Shown: piece by piece, positions 23,938-32,301 of the stretch
Layout of the letters: each line of letters starts with the position of its first letter
Numbering within the stretch: the stretch's first letter is position 1
Origin: DATEGZ01 sp035279905
GTDB lineage: Bacteria > Acidobacteriota > Vicinamibacteria > Vicinamibacterales > SCN-69-37
NCBI GenBank assembly: GCA_035279905.1
Contig: DATEGZ010000315.1
Coordinates: 19,704-83,703, forward strand
Length of the DNA stretch: 64,000 nucleotides
Reading direction: 5' to 3'
Position numbers and translations under genes: made by a program
Notes under the pieces: generated by a model
Seen by the model: only the letters and a program-made list of their open reading frames with translations
The model's database searches: none
Told to the model about the DNA's origin: nothing

Positions 23938-26364
23938 TTATCGACGCACGCCATCCGACAAAGTTCCGAGCAGCATTGCGTCGACGGCCACACTCGAGAC
24001 ACGCGTGCGGCTGGCGAGATGAATCTGCTCCGGCTTGCCGTCGAGGACCATCAGCACCGGGTCGCGCCCGGCGAGCACGCCCGGCCCGGCCTGACTGCCG
24101 CTCAGCGCCGAGAAGATGTCGAGCGCGCCCTTCGTGTTCAGCCACACGAACGCGGACGGATGGAGGCCGGCAGACGCGGGCAGTTGGGCCTGGAACGCTG
24201 ATGACCAAATCAGCGCGGAGCCCGCCGTCTTGGTCGCAATCGCCCGCTCGCCGGTTCCGCGATCGGAGGCCACGATCACGTAGCCGCCGTAGTAGGTCCA
24301 GTTCACCGCGATCGGCAAGCTGCCGGACTTGAGCGTGTTCCAGACGAGTCCGCCTGCGGTCTCGTGCTCGACCGTGCAGCCCTTGCCCGGGTCGCCAGGC
24401 GCCACGTCCGCGTTGCACGCGTCCACCAGCTTCCCGATCGAGCTGTCGACGACTGTCGGGTCGTTCACGAGAGCAGCGAGGACCCACGTCGGGCCCGACA
24501 CGGTGACCCCCTGCACGGCGAAGGCGGCTTCGGTTCCCATGGCCGCCGACAGATTCGCCGCGAACCCCGCGCCGAGCTTCTCCTCGAGCCTGCTCAGCTC
24601 ACTCTGGAACGACGCCTGCTGTCTGGACATCAGCTCCGTGAATTCCTGGAACAGCTGCGCCGGCTGCCGCATCGATACGTACCCTGCGGCAAGAGCGTCG
24701 GCTGGAAGAAACTCTGCGGCCCCGCCCGAACCGGCATCCGCCAACCACGAGGCGATGCCGCTTCGCGTACCCTGGAACATCGCGGTGACCTCGTTCTCCT
24801 CCGCGCCATTCGGGGCGCGCTGTTCGAAGAAGAGGTACCTGAGGCCGGTCAGCCGCGCGAGGTCGACAGGAGGCGCACTGCCTCCCGACGCCATCGCGAG
24901 CACCGGAACGGCGTCCACACCCACGAGCCAACCGGCGCCACGGACGTAGCGATCGCCGATCGCTGCTGCGAACGGAGAGCCCGCATCCTGGCCAAGGTGG
25001 CTGACCGCCCACGCCAGGTGCGAGGACGAGTCCGAGATCACGATCAGCTCGTCGGACACCGAGTAGTTTGGCGACGATTCGTGCGCCTCCGCGAAGAGGC
25101 TGGCGAGGCCGTCTGTCAGAGCCGATCGCTGGCCTGGCTGGATGCGCGCGATGACCATCGGAACTTCGTCATCAGGCGACGCGGCCGCGACGGAGAACAC
25201 GACTTCCTCGCCGAGCATCGAGCTCACCGATTGGATGCGATCGACGATCCGTCGCAGCTGCAGTGCCGTATCGGAGGTCCACCAGGCACGAAATGCCGCG
25301 TTCTCGAAGGCCTGCTGCTCTGCCGCAAGCACGCCTTCGTTGAAGTTGCCGCCCGGATTGGGAACCGCGCCGTAGACGAATGCTCCGGCCGGAAGGTAGG
25401 ACAGCAGCGCGGAGCTCGTGCGCAGCGGGCTCAACACCCGCGTCATCCGGTCCCCGACCTTGGCGAACGAGGCGAGGAGCTCCAGGTACTCGGATGCGTC
25501 CGGGCTCCAGGAGACCGCCGCGGCCACCGACGTCGTCAGCGCAGGATTTGACGCGGCCTGCTGGCCAGGGCTGAGCAGCAGGTCGTGGCCGGGCTGATTC
25601 ACCTGCACCGAGCCCTCGACCACCGAGACCACCGAGCCTCCGATGCCGGCTGATACGGCGAAGACCGTGCCTTTCACCGAGGCGATCGAATCACGCGTCA
25701 GCACGCGCAGATGGCCACGGCGCTGCTTCGCTGCCTTCACGATCACGTCACCGCGCTCGAGGTGGATCGTCTGGCCACTCCACGCAGCGGTCACGAACAT
25801 CTCCGTGCGCTCGTTGACATCCACAGTCGATCCGTCAGTGAGGCGCAGCACGGCGTGAGCGCCCGGGCTCGTGCGCACGAGCTGGCTGTCGCCGATGGCG
25901 GCGCCTGCCTGCAGTGCTCCGCCGGGCAGGCTGTACACGCCGCCGTTGATGGATGCGACCGTGGCGCGCGGACCGCCGGGAGCCATCCAGTCGTCGATGG
26001 CGTCACGTCCGAGATACAGGCCCGACACAACGAGCGCGGCAGCCGCCGCGAGCGGCGCCCATCGGCGCCAACGAGCGGACGATCGCTGCGGCATCGCCAC
26101 CACGCGCCGTTCGCCCTTCATTTCAGCGATGGAGACGCGGCACGCGGCGCAGCGGCTGATGTGATCTTCGAGCAGCAGGCGGCGTCCGCCGGTCAACGTT
26201 CCACTCACGTACGACGCCAGGTCGGAGCGGAATTCCGCACAGCCGGCCGCGTCAGCGCGCGTCAACTTCTCCCACACACGCGCGCGCGCGGCGTCGAGTG
26301 TGCCGGCATCGACGCTCTCCCGTGTCATTTCCTGCAGCGCTTCGCCGAGTCGATCTTCGGACAT
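23938..26364 (-). CDS. Zinc-finger anti-sigma / FecR-domain membrane protein with a large extracytoplasmic part
   Basis: An 808-residue protein. Residues 42-75 hold a zf-HC2 anti-sigma motif (Cys42, then H68 I S R C72 A A C75). A membrane helix spans about 102-119. A FecR domain follows at roughly 140-270 (DSQLVRTSPGAHAVLRLTDG, VDVNERTEMFV, HLRVLTRDSIASVKGTVFAV). The last 500 residues contain DUF3352-like stretches (LSYLPAGAFVYGAVPNPGG, MLGEEVVFSVAAA). It should hold the ECF sigma factor encoded ten bases upstream and release it on an envelope signal (inference). TAGGAG lies seven bases before the ATG and overlaps the sigma stop codon, so the two are coupled. The long sensor part is unusual for this class. 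Confidence 0.78.
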   Translation of the reverse strand: MSEDRLGEALQEMTRESVDAGTLDAARARVWEKLTRADAAGCAEFRSDLASYVSGTLTGGRRLLLEDHISRCAACRVSIAEMKGERRVVAMPQRSSARWRRWAPLAAAAALVVSGLYLGRDAIDDWMAPGGPRATVASINGGVYSLPGGALQAGAAIGDSQLVRTSPGAHAVLRLTDGSTVDVNERTEMFVTAAWSGQTIHLERGDVIVKAAKQRRGHLRVLTRDSIASVKGTVFAVSAGIGGSVVSVVEGSVQVNQPGHDLLLSPGQQAASNPALTTSVAAAVSWSPDASEYLELLASFAKVGDRMTRVLSPLRTSSALLSYLPAGAFVYGAVPNPGGNFNEGVLAAEQQAFENAAFRAWWTSDTALQLRRIVDRIQSVSSMLGEEVVFSVAAASPDDEVPMVIARIQPGQRSALTDGLASLFAEAHESSPNYSVSDELIVISDSSSHLAWAVSHLGQDAGSPFAAAIGDRYVRGAGWLVGVDAVPVLAMASGGSAPPVDLARLTGLRYLFFEQRAPNGAEENEVTAMFQGTRSGIASWLADAGSGGAAEFLPADALAAGYVSMRQPAQLFQEFTELMSRQQASFQSELSRLEEKLGAGFAANLSAAMGTEAAFAVQGVTVSGPTWVLAALVNDPTVVDSSIGKLVDACNADVAPGDPGKGCTVEHETAGGLVWNTLKSGSLPIAVNWTYYGGYVIVASDRGTGERAIATKTAGSALIWSSAFQAQLPASAGLHPSAFVWLNTKGALDIFSALSGSQAGPGVLAGRDPVLMVLDGKPEQIHLASRTRVSSVAVDAMLLGTLSDGVRR

Positions 26365-26374
26365 TGGGGATCTC

Positions 26375-26860
26375 CTAGCGGTTCATTTCTTCTTGCAGGC
26401 GCAGCCGGATCCTGTGGAGTCGGACGGCGACGTTGTTTTTCTCGAGCTGGAACATGTCGGCCAGCTCCTGATTCGAGAGTCCTTCCACGAAACGCAGCAG
26501 GAACAGACTGGCGTCGTCGGGGTCGAGGTTCGCGATGGCACGCCGGAGCCGCTGCTTCAGCAACAGCGTCGGCTCGACGGCGGCATGCGCGGCCTGGTCG
26601 TCGTAGGTCGTCGCGGCGTGGACCGCCCGACGACGCAGAAGGTCTACGGCTGCGTTGACTGCCGCACGCCGGAAGTACGCAGCCGGCCGGCCTGCTGCCC
26701 CCTCGGGCTCCGCTCCGGACAGCACCCGCAGGAAGACCGTTTGCAGGACGTCCTCGGCGTCTGCCGGATTCCCGGTGACGCGGAGGGCCGTGCGAAATAC
26801 CGTCTCGTAGTGACGGTCGTACAGCTCGGCAAATCCCGATGGCCGCGGAGTGGAAGTCAT
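26375..26860 (-). CDS. ECF-type RNA polymerase sigma factor
   Basis: A 161-residue sigma factor from ATG 26860; a GTG at 26908 would give 177 residues. Region 2 is FAELYDRHYETVFRTALRVTGNPADAEDVLQTVFLRVL and region 4 is IANLDPDDASLFLLRFVEGLSNQELADMFQLEKNNVAVRLHRIRLRLQEE (both shown in pieces only where diagnostic: DAEDVLQTVF, and EGLSNQELADMF followed by NNVAVRLHRIR). It lacks regions 1 and 3, as ECF factors do. It is followed after ten bases by its likely zinc-finger anti-sigma partner with a FecR domain. It is divergent from the SGNH hydrolase gene. Confidence 0.88.
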   Translation of the reverse strand: MTSTPRPSGFAELYDRHYETVFRTALRVTGNPADAEDVLQTVFLRVLSGAEPEGAAGRPAAYFRRAAVNAAVDLLRRRAVHAATTYDDQAAHAAVEPTLLLKQRLRRAIANLDPDDASLFLLRFVEGLSNQELADMFQLEKNNVAVRLHRIRLRLQEEMNR

Positions 26861-27022
26861 CTCGATGAGCTCGTCCACTTGCGGGCTGATGGCAATCACA
26901 TGCCCCACACCCGCATAGACGCACCAGCAGGGCGACTATTACATGACCCCCTGAAAAACCCGCGATCCACCCTCCAGCGTGAGCTTTCAGCGGATAATCT
27001 GCGTCATCCTGGAGGATCCGTC

Positions 27023-27988
27023 ATGACGCGCCTGCTGTCGTCCATCGCCGCCGCCGCAATCGTCGTCTCGTCGGTCGCCCTGCTCACCGGCCAGACACCG
27101 GCCGTCCAGCAGCCCGCGCAACCCGGCGCCGGACGCGGGCCCGCCCTCCCACCCGTCGTCATCGGGCCCCCGGCGCCGGTGCCGCCGGAGGTCGCCATTC
27201 CGCGACCCAGCGCGGCGGAGATCACGGACGTCAACGCGGCGGTCAAGAAGCTCGTCGACGCGGACAAGTCCTCCAGCAAGGCGCTGCTCAAGAAGTACGA
27301 ATCGCTGCTCATGCTGCAGCCGCCTCGCCTGAACGTTGCCGCGACCTACACGCAGACGACCCAGCGCATGGGACCACGGCACGAGGGCTTCGTCGAGACC
27401 GCCAGGCAAGGCAACATCGACCTGCTGCTGCACGGCGATTCGATCACCGACTGGTGGGTGCAGGGCGACGCGAACAAGGCGATGTTCGAGAAGTACTTCA
27501 GCGGCTACCGGACGGCGAACTTCGCCATCTCCGGCGACACCACGCAAGGCGTGCTGTGGGGCCTCAAGAACGGCGAAGGGCAAGGCTTCCACCCGAAGGC
27601 CGTGATGGTGATGATCGGCACCAACAACACCGGCGCGACGAACAACGCCGGCACGCTCACCGCGGCCGAGATTGCCGAGGGCGTCGGCGCCGTGGTCCTC
27701 GAGATGCGGAAGAATTTTCCTGACGCGAAGATCCTGCTGCTCGCCATCTTTCCGCGCGGCGTGCCGGGCGACTCCGTGCGCGACAAGATCGCGGACGTCA
27801 ATCGGATCATCTCCCGGCTCGACGACCGGAAGCACGTCTTCTACCTGGACATCGGCGCGAAGTTCCTGGACGAGCGGGGATACTTCCTGCCCGACGCGTT
27901 CCGCCCCGACAACCTGCACCCGCTGGCCAAGGGCTACGACATCTGGGGCGCGGCCGTGAAGGACACGCTGGCCGAACTGATGAAGTAG
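27023..27988 (+). CDS. Secreted SGNH/GDSL-family hydrolase
   Basis: A 321-residue protein with a signal peptide (residues 4-22, LLSSIAAAAIVVSSVALLTG) and a Pro-rich linker to about residue 60. SGNH blocks are complete: HGDSITDWW with Ser140, NFAISGDTTQG with Gly171, GTNN (199-202), and RPDNLHP with Asp296 and His299. It resembles platelet-activating-factor acetylhydrolase-like esterases; the likely reaction is ester or acetyl removal from a lipid or glycan outside the cytoplasm. GGAGG lies seven bases before the ATG at 27023. A partial copy of its C-terminal block is present at 13920-13985. Confidence 0.85.
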   Translation: MTRLLSSIAAAAIVVSSVALLTGQTPAVQQPAQPGAGRGPALPPVVIGPPAPVPPEVAIPRPSAAEITDVNAAVKKLVDADKSSSKALLKKYESLLMLQPPRLNVAATYTQTTQRMGPRHEGFVETARQGNIDLLLHGDSITDWWVQGDANKAMFEKYFSGYRTANFAISGDTTQGVLWGLKNGEGQGFHPKAVMVMIGTNNTGATNNAGTLTAAEIAEGVGAVVLEMRKNFPDAKILLLAIFPRGVPGDSVRDKIADVNRIISRLDDRKHVFYLDIGAKFLDERGYFLPDAFRPDNLHPLAKGYDIWGAAVKDTLAELMK

Positions 27989-28025
27989 GCCGGCGTCTGC
28001 GGGTTTGGCCGCCGTTCTGCGCATA

Positions 28026-28052
28026 CAGGACCGAACACTTACCCCGGTCCTG
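28026..28052 (+). promoter_or_regulatory. Hairpin CAGGACCG/CGGTCCTG touching the Shine-Dalgarno
   Basis: Perfect eight-base arms (28026-28033 and 28045-28052) surround an 11-base loop. The right arm ends on the first G of the GGAGG at 28052-28056 that serves the ATG at 28063. It could be an operator or an RNA structure that limits ribosome access. Confidence 0.4.
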
Positions 28053-28062
28053 GAGGTTCCTC

Positions 28063-28794
28063 ATGCGCACGCACTACCTCGCCAGCCGCTTCGCCGTCGG
28101 GCTCATCGCCGCGTTCGGGATGTTCGGTGTGATGGTCTACGCTTTCGGGGACGAGGAGACGCTGGCGGGTCCCCCGATCGGCTTTCTGGAAGACCCGGAC
28201 GGCGCCGCAGTCGTGGGCACGTGCCCGCCGACGTTCCCGATCGAAGTGGTCGTCAAGGACGACCCGGCCGACAGCAACGGCGATCACACCGTCTGCACCG
28301 ATGAAAAGGGCCGGCGTTTCGTCGACAACGACTTCCTCGGCGACGCGGACGATCCGGCGCAGGTCAACGGCCACGGCAATTTCTTCGACGCCGGAAAGAA
28401 GATCCAGCAGGACATCTCGTTCTCCTTCCACGGCATGAACACCGGCCACGGATCGAAGGGCTTCTCTGAGGCTGCGAAAGGCGAATTCGAGTACCACGAC
28501 CAGACCGGCCAGGGTCCGACGCTCGCGGTGCACGGCGACGTCGTGTGCCTGTCGGTCAGCGGCAACACGGCCCTGCTCGTCGGCAAGATCACGGACAGCA
28601 ACGACATCGCGCTTCCGGTCGACACTGTGGTGGCGTGGCTTGCGCAGGACAATGGCGAGGGGATCAACGAGCCTGTCGATCTCGTCTCACGTCCGTCGCC
28701 GATCGGGTCGAAGCTGCCGAAAGAGTCGTGCGCGTTCAAGTTGCCGGCGCTCAAGCTCAACCTAATCGTCAGCGGCAACATCCAGGTGCAGTGA
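28063..28794 (+). CDS. Secreted protein of unknown function
   Basis: A 243-residue protein with a signal-like N-terminus (residues 10-27, FAVGLIAAFGMFGVMVYAF). The mature part has four Cys (in GTCPPTF, HTVCTDEK, GDVVCLSV and ESCAFKL), which could form two disulfides. It also has acidic Asp/Asn-rich stretches (KDDPADSNGDH, DNDFLGDADDPAQ) that might bind calcium. I do not recognise a family. GGAGG lies six bases before the ATG. A long hairpin follows the stop and separates it from the convergent kinase gene. Confidence 0.55.
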   Translation: MRTHYLASRFAVGLIAAFGMFGVMVYAFGDEETLAGPPIGFLEDPDGAAVVGTCPPTFPIEVVVKDDPADSNGDHTVCTDEKGRRFVDNDFLGDADDPAQVNGHGNFFDAGKKIQQDISFSFHGMNTGHGSKGFSEAAKGEFEYHDQTGQGPTLAVHGDVVCLSVSGNTALLVGKITDSNDIALPVDTVVAWLAQDNGEGINEPVDLVSRPSPIGSKLPKESCAFKLPALKLNLIVSGNIQVQ

Positions 28795-28809
28795 CGAGAT
28801 CGCGGTCTT

Positions 28810-28844
28810 CGCCGGTCCGGTGAGGGCGCCTCACCGGGCCGGCG
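28810..28844. terminator. Sixteen-pair hairpin with GGTGAGG core between convergent genes
   Basis: Left arm 28810-28825 and right arm 28829-28844 pair along 16 positions with one G-T wobble; the loop is GCG. It lies between the stop of the secreted protein gene and the stop of the TPR kinase gene and probably ends both transcripts. There is no strong T-tract. Confidence 0.6.
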
Positions 28845-28845
28845 T

Positions 28846-31710
28846 TCAGTCGCGGCCTCGATATTTCGCCGCTTCGTCAGGCCTGCCGGTCTGCTCGTAC
28901 ACCTTCACCAGTAGATCCATCGCGCGCTTGCGCATCCCGGTCGCCGGCCCTGGTGCGTCCGGCAAGGCCTTCAGGGCCGACAGCAACGACGGCTCCGCTT
29001 CAGCCCACCTCGATTGCTGGGCCAGACACTCGCCGAGATCGATTTCATCGTGGGTGATGGTCTTGTGCCCGGCCGGCAGACTCTTTCGACGGAATTCGAG
29101 CGCTTCGCGAATGAGCGGCTCACCGATGGCCGCCTGCTGCTGGCGCACCTTCAGATACCCGAGTGACTCGAGCACGTCAGCCGTGCTCGGACTGCCCGAC
29201 GGCGACGCCGCGCGTTGAATGCCCAGCGCGGTGTTGTATTGCTGCTCGGCGTCAGCGAAACGTCCACGCGCTTCGAACACGCGGCCAAGTTGCATGATCG
29301 TCTCGCCGGTCTGCCGGTGTGCCTGCTGTCCCAGCTGGTTGCGGACGTCGATGGCCCGCCGGAACCAGCGTTCGGCGTCGTCCCACCTGCCTTGCAGGCT
29401 GCTGACATGCCCGAGGTTGTGCAACATCACCGCGACCAGCGGATGGACCTCCCCGACCAGGGCGACGCGAATGGCCAGCGACTCTCGATAGAGCTTCGCC
29501 GTCTCCGAGTACTCCCCGCGATCCTGAAGAATCGACGCGAGGTAGTTGAGATCGACCGCGACGCTCATGTGCTGGTTCCCGAAGTGCCGGCGGTCGGCCG
29601 CGAGCGCCTCGCGCATGATCGGCTCCGACTCATCGAGGCGGCCCTCGTTGCGGAGCGTACGCGACAGATTGACCTTCGTCGCCGTCACCTCCGGGTGATC
29701 CGGATCGAGCGCCTTCTGGCGGATGGCGAGCGCCTCGCGGAACATTGCTTCCGCGTCGGAGTACCGCCCCTCGCGGCTCGTGACGCCCGCCAGGTCGTCG
29801 ATGCTGCTCGCGACCAGTGGATGGTCGGGCGGCAACACTCGCCGGCGCGTGGCGAGCACTTCGCCGTACAGCTGTTCAGCCTCCGTGAACTTGCCGCTGC
29901 TGTCACGAATGTCGCCGAGCACCTTCACGCTGGTGAGCGTGTCCGAGTGCTCCGGTCCCAGTCGCTCGCGCCGGATGGCAATCGCTTCCTGCACGAGCGG
30001 CACGGCCTCGTCGTACTTGCCGAGCTCGCGGAGATCCTGGCCGAGGCTCGTCAGGCTTTCCGCAACGGCGGGATCCCCACCCGCGAGCAGAGCGCGTCGG
30101 ATCGCCAGCGAGTCCCGATGGAATCCCGCCGCCCGATCGTACTGAGTGCGATCGCGCGCGATCTCGCCGAGATGTTCCAGGCTCTGCGCGACGTCGAGGC
30201 CCTCGGACCCGAGGCGCCGGCGGATGGTCAGGGCGTCGGTGGCGATCTTCTCCGACTCATCGGTCATGCCGAGTCCGCGGTAGACCACCCCGATGGCGTC
30301 CATGAGCGTGGCGCGCACCGCGTCCTGCGACGCCAGCTCGGTCGCGAGGCGCGCCGCGCCGCGATCGAGCAGCTCGCGTGCGGTGATCGCGGCACCGCGT
30401 GTGTTGGCGGGATCGCTTCCGCGAAACAGGTCCGTCAGAAAGCTCGCGACGGCAGACGCCTTCTCGGCCTCGGCCCGAGCGCGCGCCGCTTCGCTCACCG
30501 CGCGCGCTTCGGAGGCCAGCGCGCGATTGCGCTGGGCGATGATGCCGGCCGCGCCCGACATGACCAGCAGCAGGACCAGCGCCGCGGTCGTCAGGCCGCC
30601 GGCATGGCGCCGGGCGAACCGCACCGCGCGATACCGCCACGTCTGCGTCCGCGCGCGCACCGGCCGGTGCTCGAGCACCCGCCGGACGTCGTCGGCCAGC
30701 TGCTCCACCGACGAATAGCGATCGTCGGGCACTCGCTCCATCGCCATCCGCGCGACCGCGTCGATGTCGCCGAAGCCCGACGCCGGCGGCGATGTCCGCA
30801 GCGCGCGTTCGAGGTCGATCGGCGTCCGCGTCGAGAGATCGTACGGCCGCCGGCCGGTGACCAGCTCGTACAACATGACGCCGAGCGCGTAGATGTCGGT
30901 GCGGGTGTCCACGCCGGCCTCGATGAGGCCGGCCTGCTCCGGGCTCATGTACTCCGGCGTGCCGAGCGCCTGGCCGGCCATCGTGCGCAAGATTGGCCGC
31001 GTCTCGTGCTCGCCAATCGCTTTCGCGATGCCGAAATCGATGATCTTCGGCACGAGCTCCGTGCCCGACTTCGTCAGCAGCACGTTCGACGGTTTCAGAT
31101 CGCGGTGGATGATGCCGCGCTGATGCGCGTGCTGGACGGCCTCGCAGATCTGCAGGAACAACTTCAGCCGTACGGCGAGCGGCGGTTTTTCTCGGGCGCA
31201 GTACTCGGTGACCGGTTCCCCGCGCACCAGCTCCATCACGAAGTACGGCCGGCCGTCCTCTCCGGCGCCGGCCTCCAGCGCTTGCGCGATGTAGGGATGA
31301 TTCATCAACGCGAGCAGCTGCCGCTCCGACTCGAACCGGCTGAGCACGCGCGCCGTGTCCATGCCGAGCGGCACGAGCTTCAACGCCACGTCCCGGCGAA
31401 TCGGCGTCGTTTGCTCCGCGTGGTAGACCACGCCCATGCCGCCCTCACCCAGAACGCCCACGAGACGGAACGGCCCGACGTGCCGGCCGAGCGGTGCGCG
31501 ATCGTCGGCAAGGATCGACCCGAGACGATCCGCGAGCCCCCCGGTGTGCATGATCGCCGGCTCCTCGTCGCGCATCAGCGACTCGACCTCCGCGCGGAGC
31601 GCCTCGTCTCCGGCACACGCCCGCTCGAGATAAGCGTGCCGTGCCGCCTCCGGCAGATCCTCGAGCGTCACCAGGATTCGCTTGACGACTGCGAAACGTT
31701 CAGCGTCCAT
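28846..31710 (-). CDS. Membrane-anchored Ser/Thr protein kinase with TPR sensor region
   Basis: A 954-residue protein. Residues 1-75 are a helical lead found in kinases that follow ECF sigma genes. The kinase has GEGGMGVVY (88-96), Lys111, HRDLKPSN (202-209), DFG (225-227) and YMSPEQ (254-259). One membrane helix lies at about 371-391, then a helical linker rich in Ala, Arg and Glu. About twelve TPR-type repeats of roughly 42 residues run to the C-terminus (for example AVPLVQEAIAIRRERLGPEH, AMFREALAIRQKALDPDHPE, KLYRESLAIRVALVGEVHP). The repeats should bind peptides or partner proteins. The ATG lies 11 bases inside the end of the ECF sigma gene, so the two are coupled. Confidence 0.9.
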   Translation of the reverse strand: MDAERFAVVKRILVTLEDLPEAARHAYLERACAGDEALRAEVESLMRDEEPAIMHTGGLADRLGSILADDRAPLGRHVGPFRLVGVLGEGGMGVVYHAEQTTPIRRDVALKLVPLGMDTARVLSRFESERQLLALMNHPYIAQALEAGAGEDGRPYFVMELVRGEPVTEYCAREKPPLAVRLKLFLQICEAVQHAHQRGIIHRDLKPSNVLLTKSGTELVPKIIDFGIAKAIGEHETRPILRTMAGQALGTPEYMSPEQAGLIEAGVDTRTDIYALGVMLYELVTGRRPYDLSTRTPIDLERALRTSPPASGFGDIDAVARMAMERVPDDRYSSVEQLADDVRRVLEHRPVRARTQTWRYRAVRFARRHAGGLTTAALVLLLVMSGAAGIIAQRNRALASEARAVSEAARARAEAEKASAVASFLTDLFRGSDPANTRGAAITARELLDRGAARLATELASQDAVRATLMDAIGVVYRGLGMTDESEKIATDALTIRRRLGSEGLDVAQSLEHLGEIARDRTQYDRAAGFHRDSLAIRRALLAGGDPAVAESLTSLGQDLRELGKYDEAVPLVQEAIAIRRERLGPEHSDTLTSVKVLGDIRDSSGKFTEAEQLYGEVLATRRRVLPPDHPLVASSIDDLAGVTSREGRYSDAEAMFREALAIRQKALDPDHPEVTATKVNLSRTLRNEGRLDESEPIMREALAADRRHFGNQHMSVAVDLNYLASILQDRGEYSETAKLYRESLAIRVALVGEVHPLVAVMLHNLGHVSSLQGRWDDAERWFRRAIDVRNQLGQQAHRQTGETIMQLGRVFEARGRFADAEQQYNTALGIQRAASPSGSPSTADVLESLGYLKVRQQQAAIGEPLIREALEFRRKSLPAGHKTITHDEIDLGECLAQQSRWAEAEPSLLSALKALPDAPGPATGMRKRAMDLLVKVYEQTGRPDEAAKYRGRD

Positions 31711-32248
31711 CTGCGCCTTCCCTCAGTTCGCGGGCGAGCCAGCGCCGGGCGATCGTCCAATCCTGTTCGACGGTGCGCGTCGACACGTCGAGCACGTGGG
31801 CGACTTCCTGGACGGTCATCCCGCCAAACACGCGGCCTTCGACGACCTTCGCCGCGCGGGCGTCGAGTGCGGCAAAGCGCTCCAGCGCGTCATGGAGCGC
31901 GAGCACTTCGAACGACGCCGCCGCGCCGTGCCCGGCGGCTTCATCGAACGTGACGCGCTGGATGCCGTCGAGTCGCTTGTGGGCGCCGCGGCGGCGCGCG
32001 TGGTCGACAAGGACCTGGCGCATGGCGCGGCCGGCGATGTTGAGGAAGTGCGCGCGGTCCGCCCAGTCGACGCGCGACTGGTCGACCATCTTCAGCCAGG
32101 CATCATGGACGAGCTCGGTGGGCTGCAGCGTATGGCCGGGCCGCTCGCGGCGCATCAGTCCGCCGGCGATTCGCCGCAGTTGACCGTACGTCGCCTCGAA
32201 GACCGCCTCGAGAGCCGCAGGTGTGCCGCGCCGCGCTTCCGCGAGCAA
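31700..32248 (-). CDS. ECF sigma factor, TIGR02999 type, with uncertain start
   Basis: About 182 residues from TTG 32248. Conserved features are YGQLRRIAGGLMRRERPGHT, LQPTELVHDAWLKM (region 2), AHFLNIAGRAMRQVLVDHAR and region 4 with GMTVQEVAHVLDVSTRTVEQDW. The frame has no ATG or GTG at the expected start; the family's opening would fall on an ATC codon at 32269 (ATC ACA TCC GAT), seven codons before the TTG. The gene lies between a subtilase gene (stop at 32302) and a TPR kinase gene, overlapping the kinase start by 11 bases. In this family the kinase is thought to act with the sigma factor (family knowledge). A perfect inverted repeat covers the proposed start. Confidence 0.8.
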   Translation of the reverse strand: MLAEARRGTPAALEAVFEATYGQLRRIAGGLMRRERPGHTLQPTELVHDAWLKMVDQSRVDWADRAHFLNIAGRAMRQVLVDHARRRGAHKRLDGIQRVTFDEAAGHGAAASFEVLALHDALERFAALDARAAKVVEGRVFGGMTVQEVAHVLDVSTRTVEQDWTIARRWLARELREGADGR

Positions 32249-32264
32249 GCCGGGGAGATCGGAT

Positions 32265-32289
32265 GTGATAGCAGGCGCTACGCTATCAC
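32265..32289. promoter_or_regulatory. Inverted repeat GTGATAGC/GCTATCAC at the ECF sigma gene start
   Basis: Perfect eight-base arms (32265-32272 and 32282-32289) are separated by nine bases. The repeat lies in the 53-base gap between the subtilase stop and the first usable sigma start codon, and its left arm contains the ATC codon that may begin the sigma gene. It could be an operator, or an RNA hairpin regulating sigma translation. Confidence 0.5.
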
Positions 32290-32301
32290 CGCTGGGGCGC
32301 T

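Noticed and set aside
29215..31953. A 912-codon open frame on the plus strand, antisense to the TPR kinase gene
   Set aside because: Its product is Arg/His/Ala-rich with no domain, and the opposite strand encodes a complete kinase. Long antisense frames are expected at this GC content.
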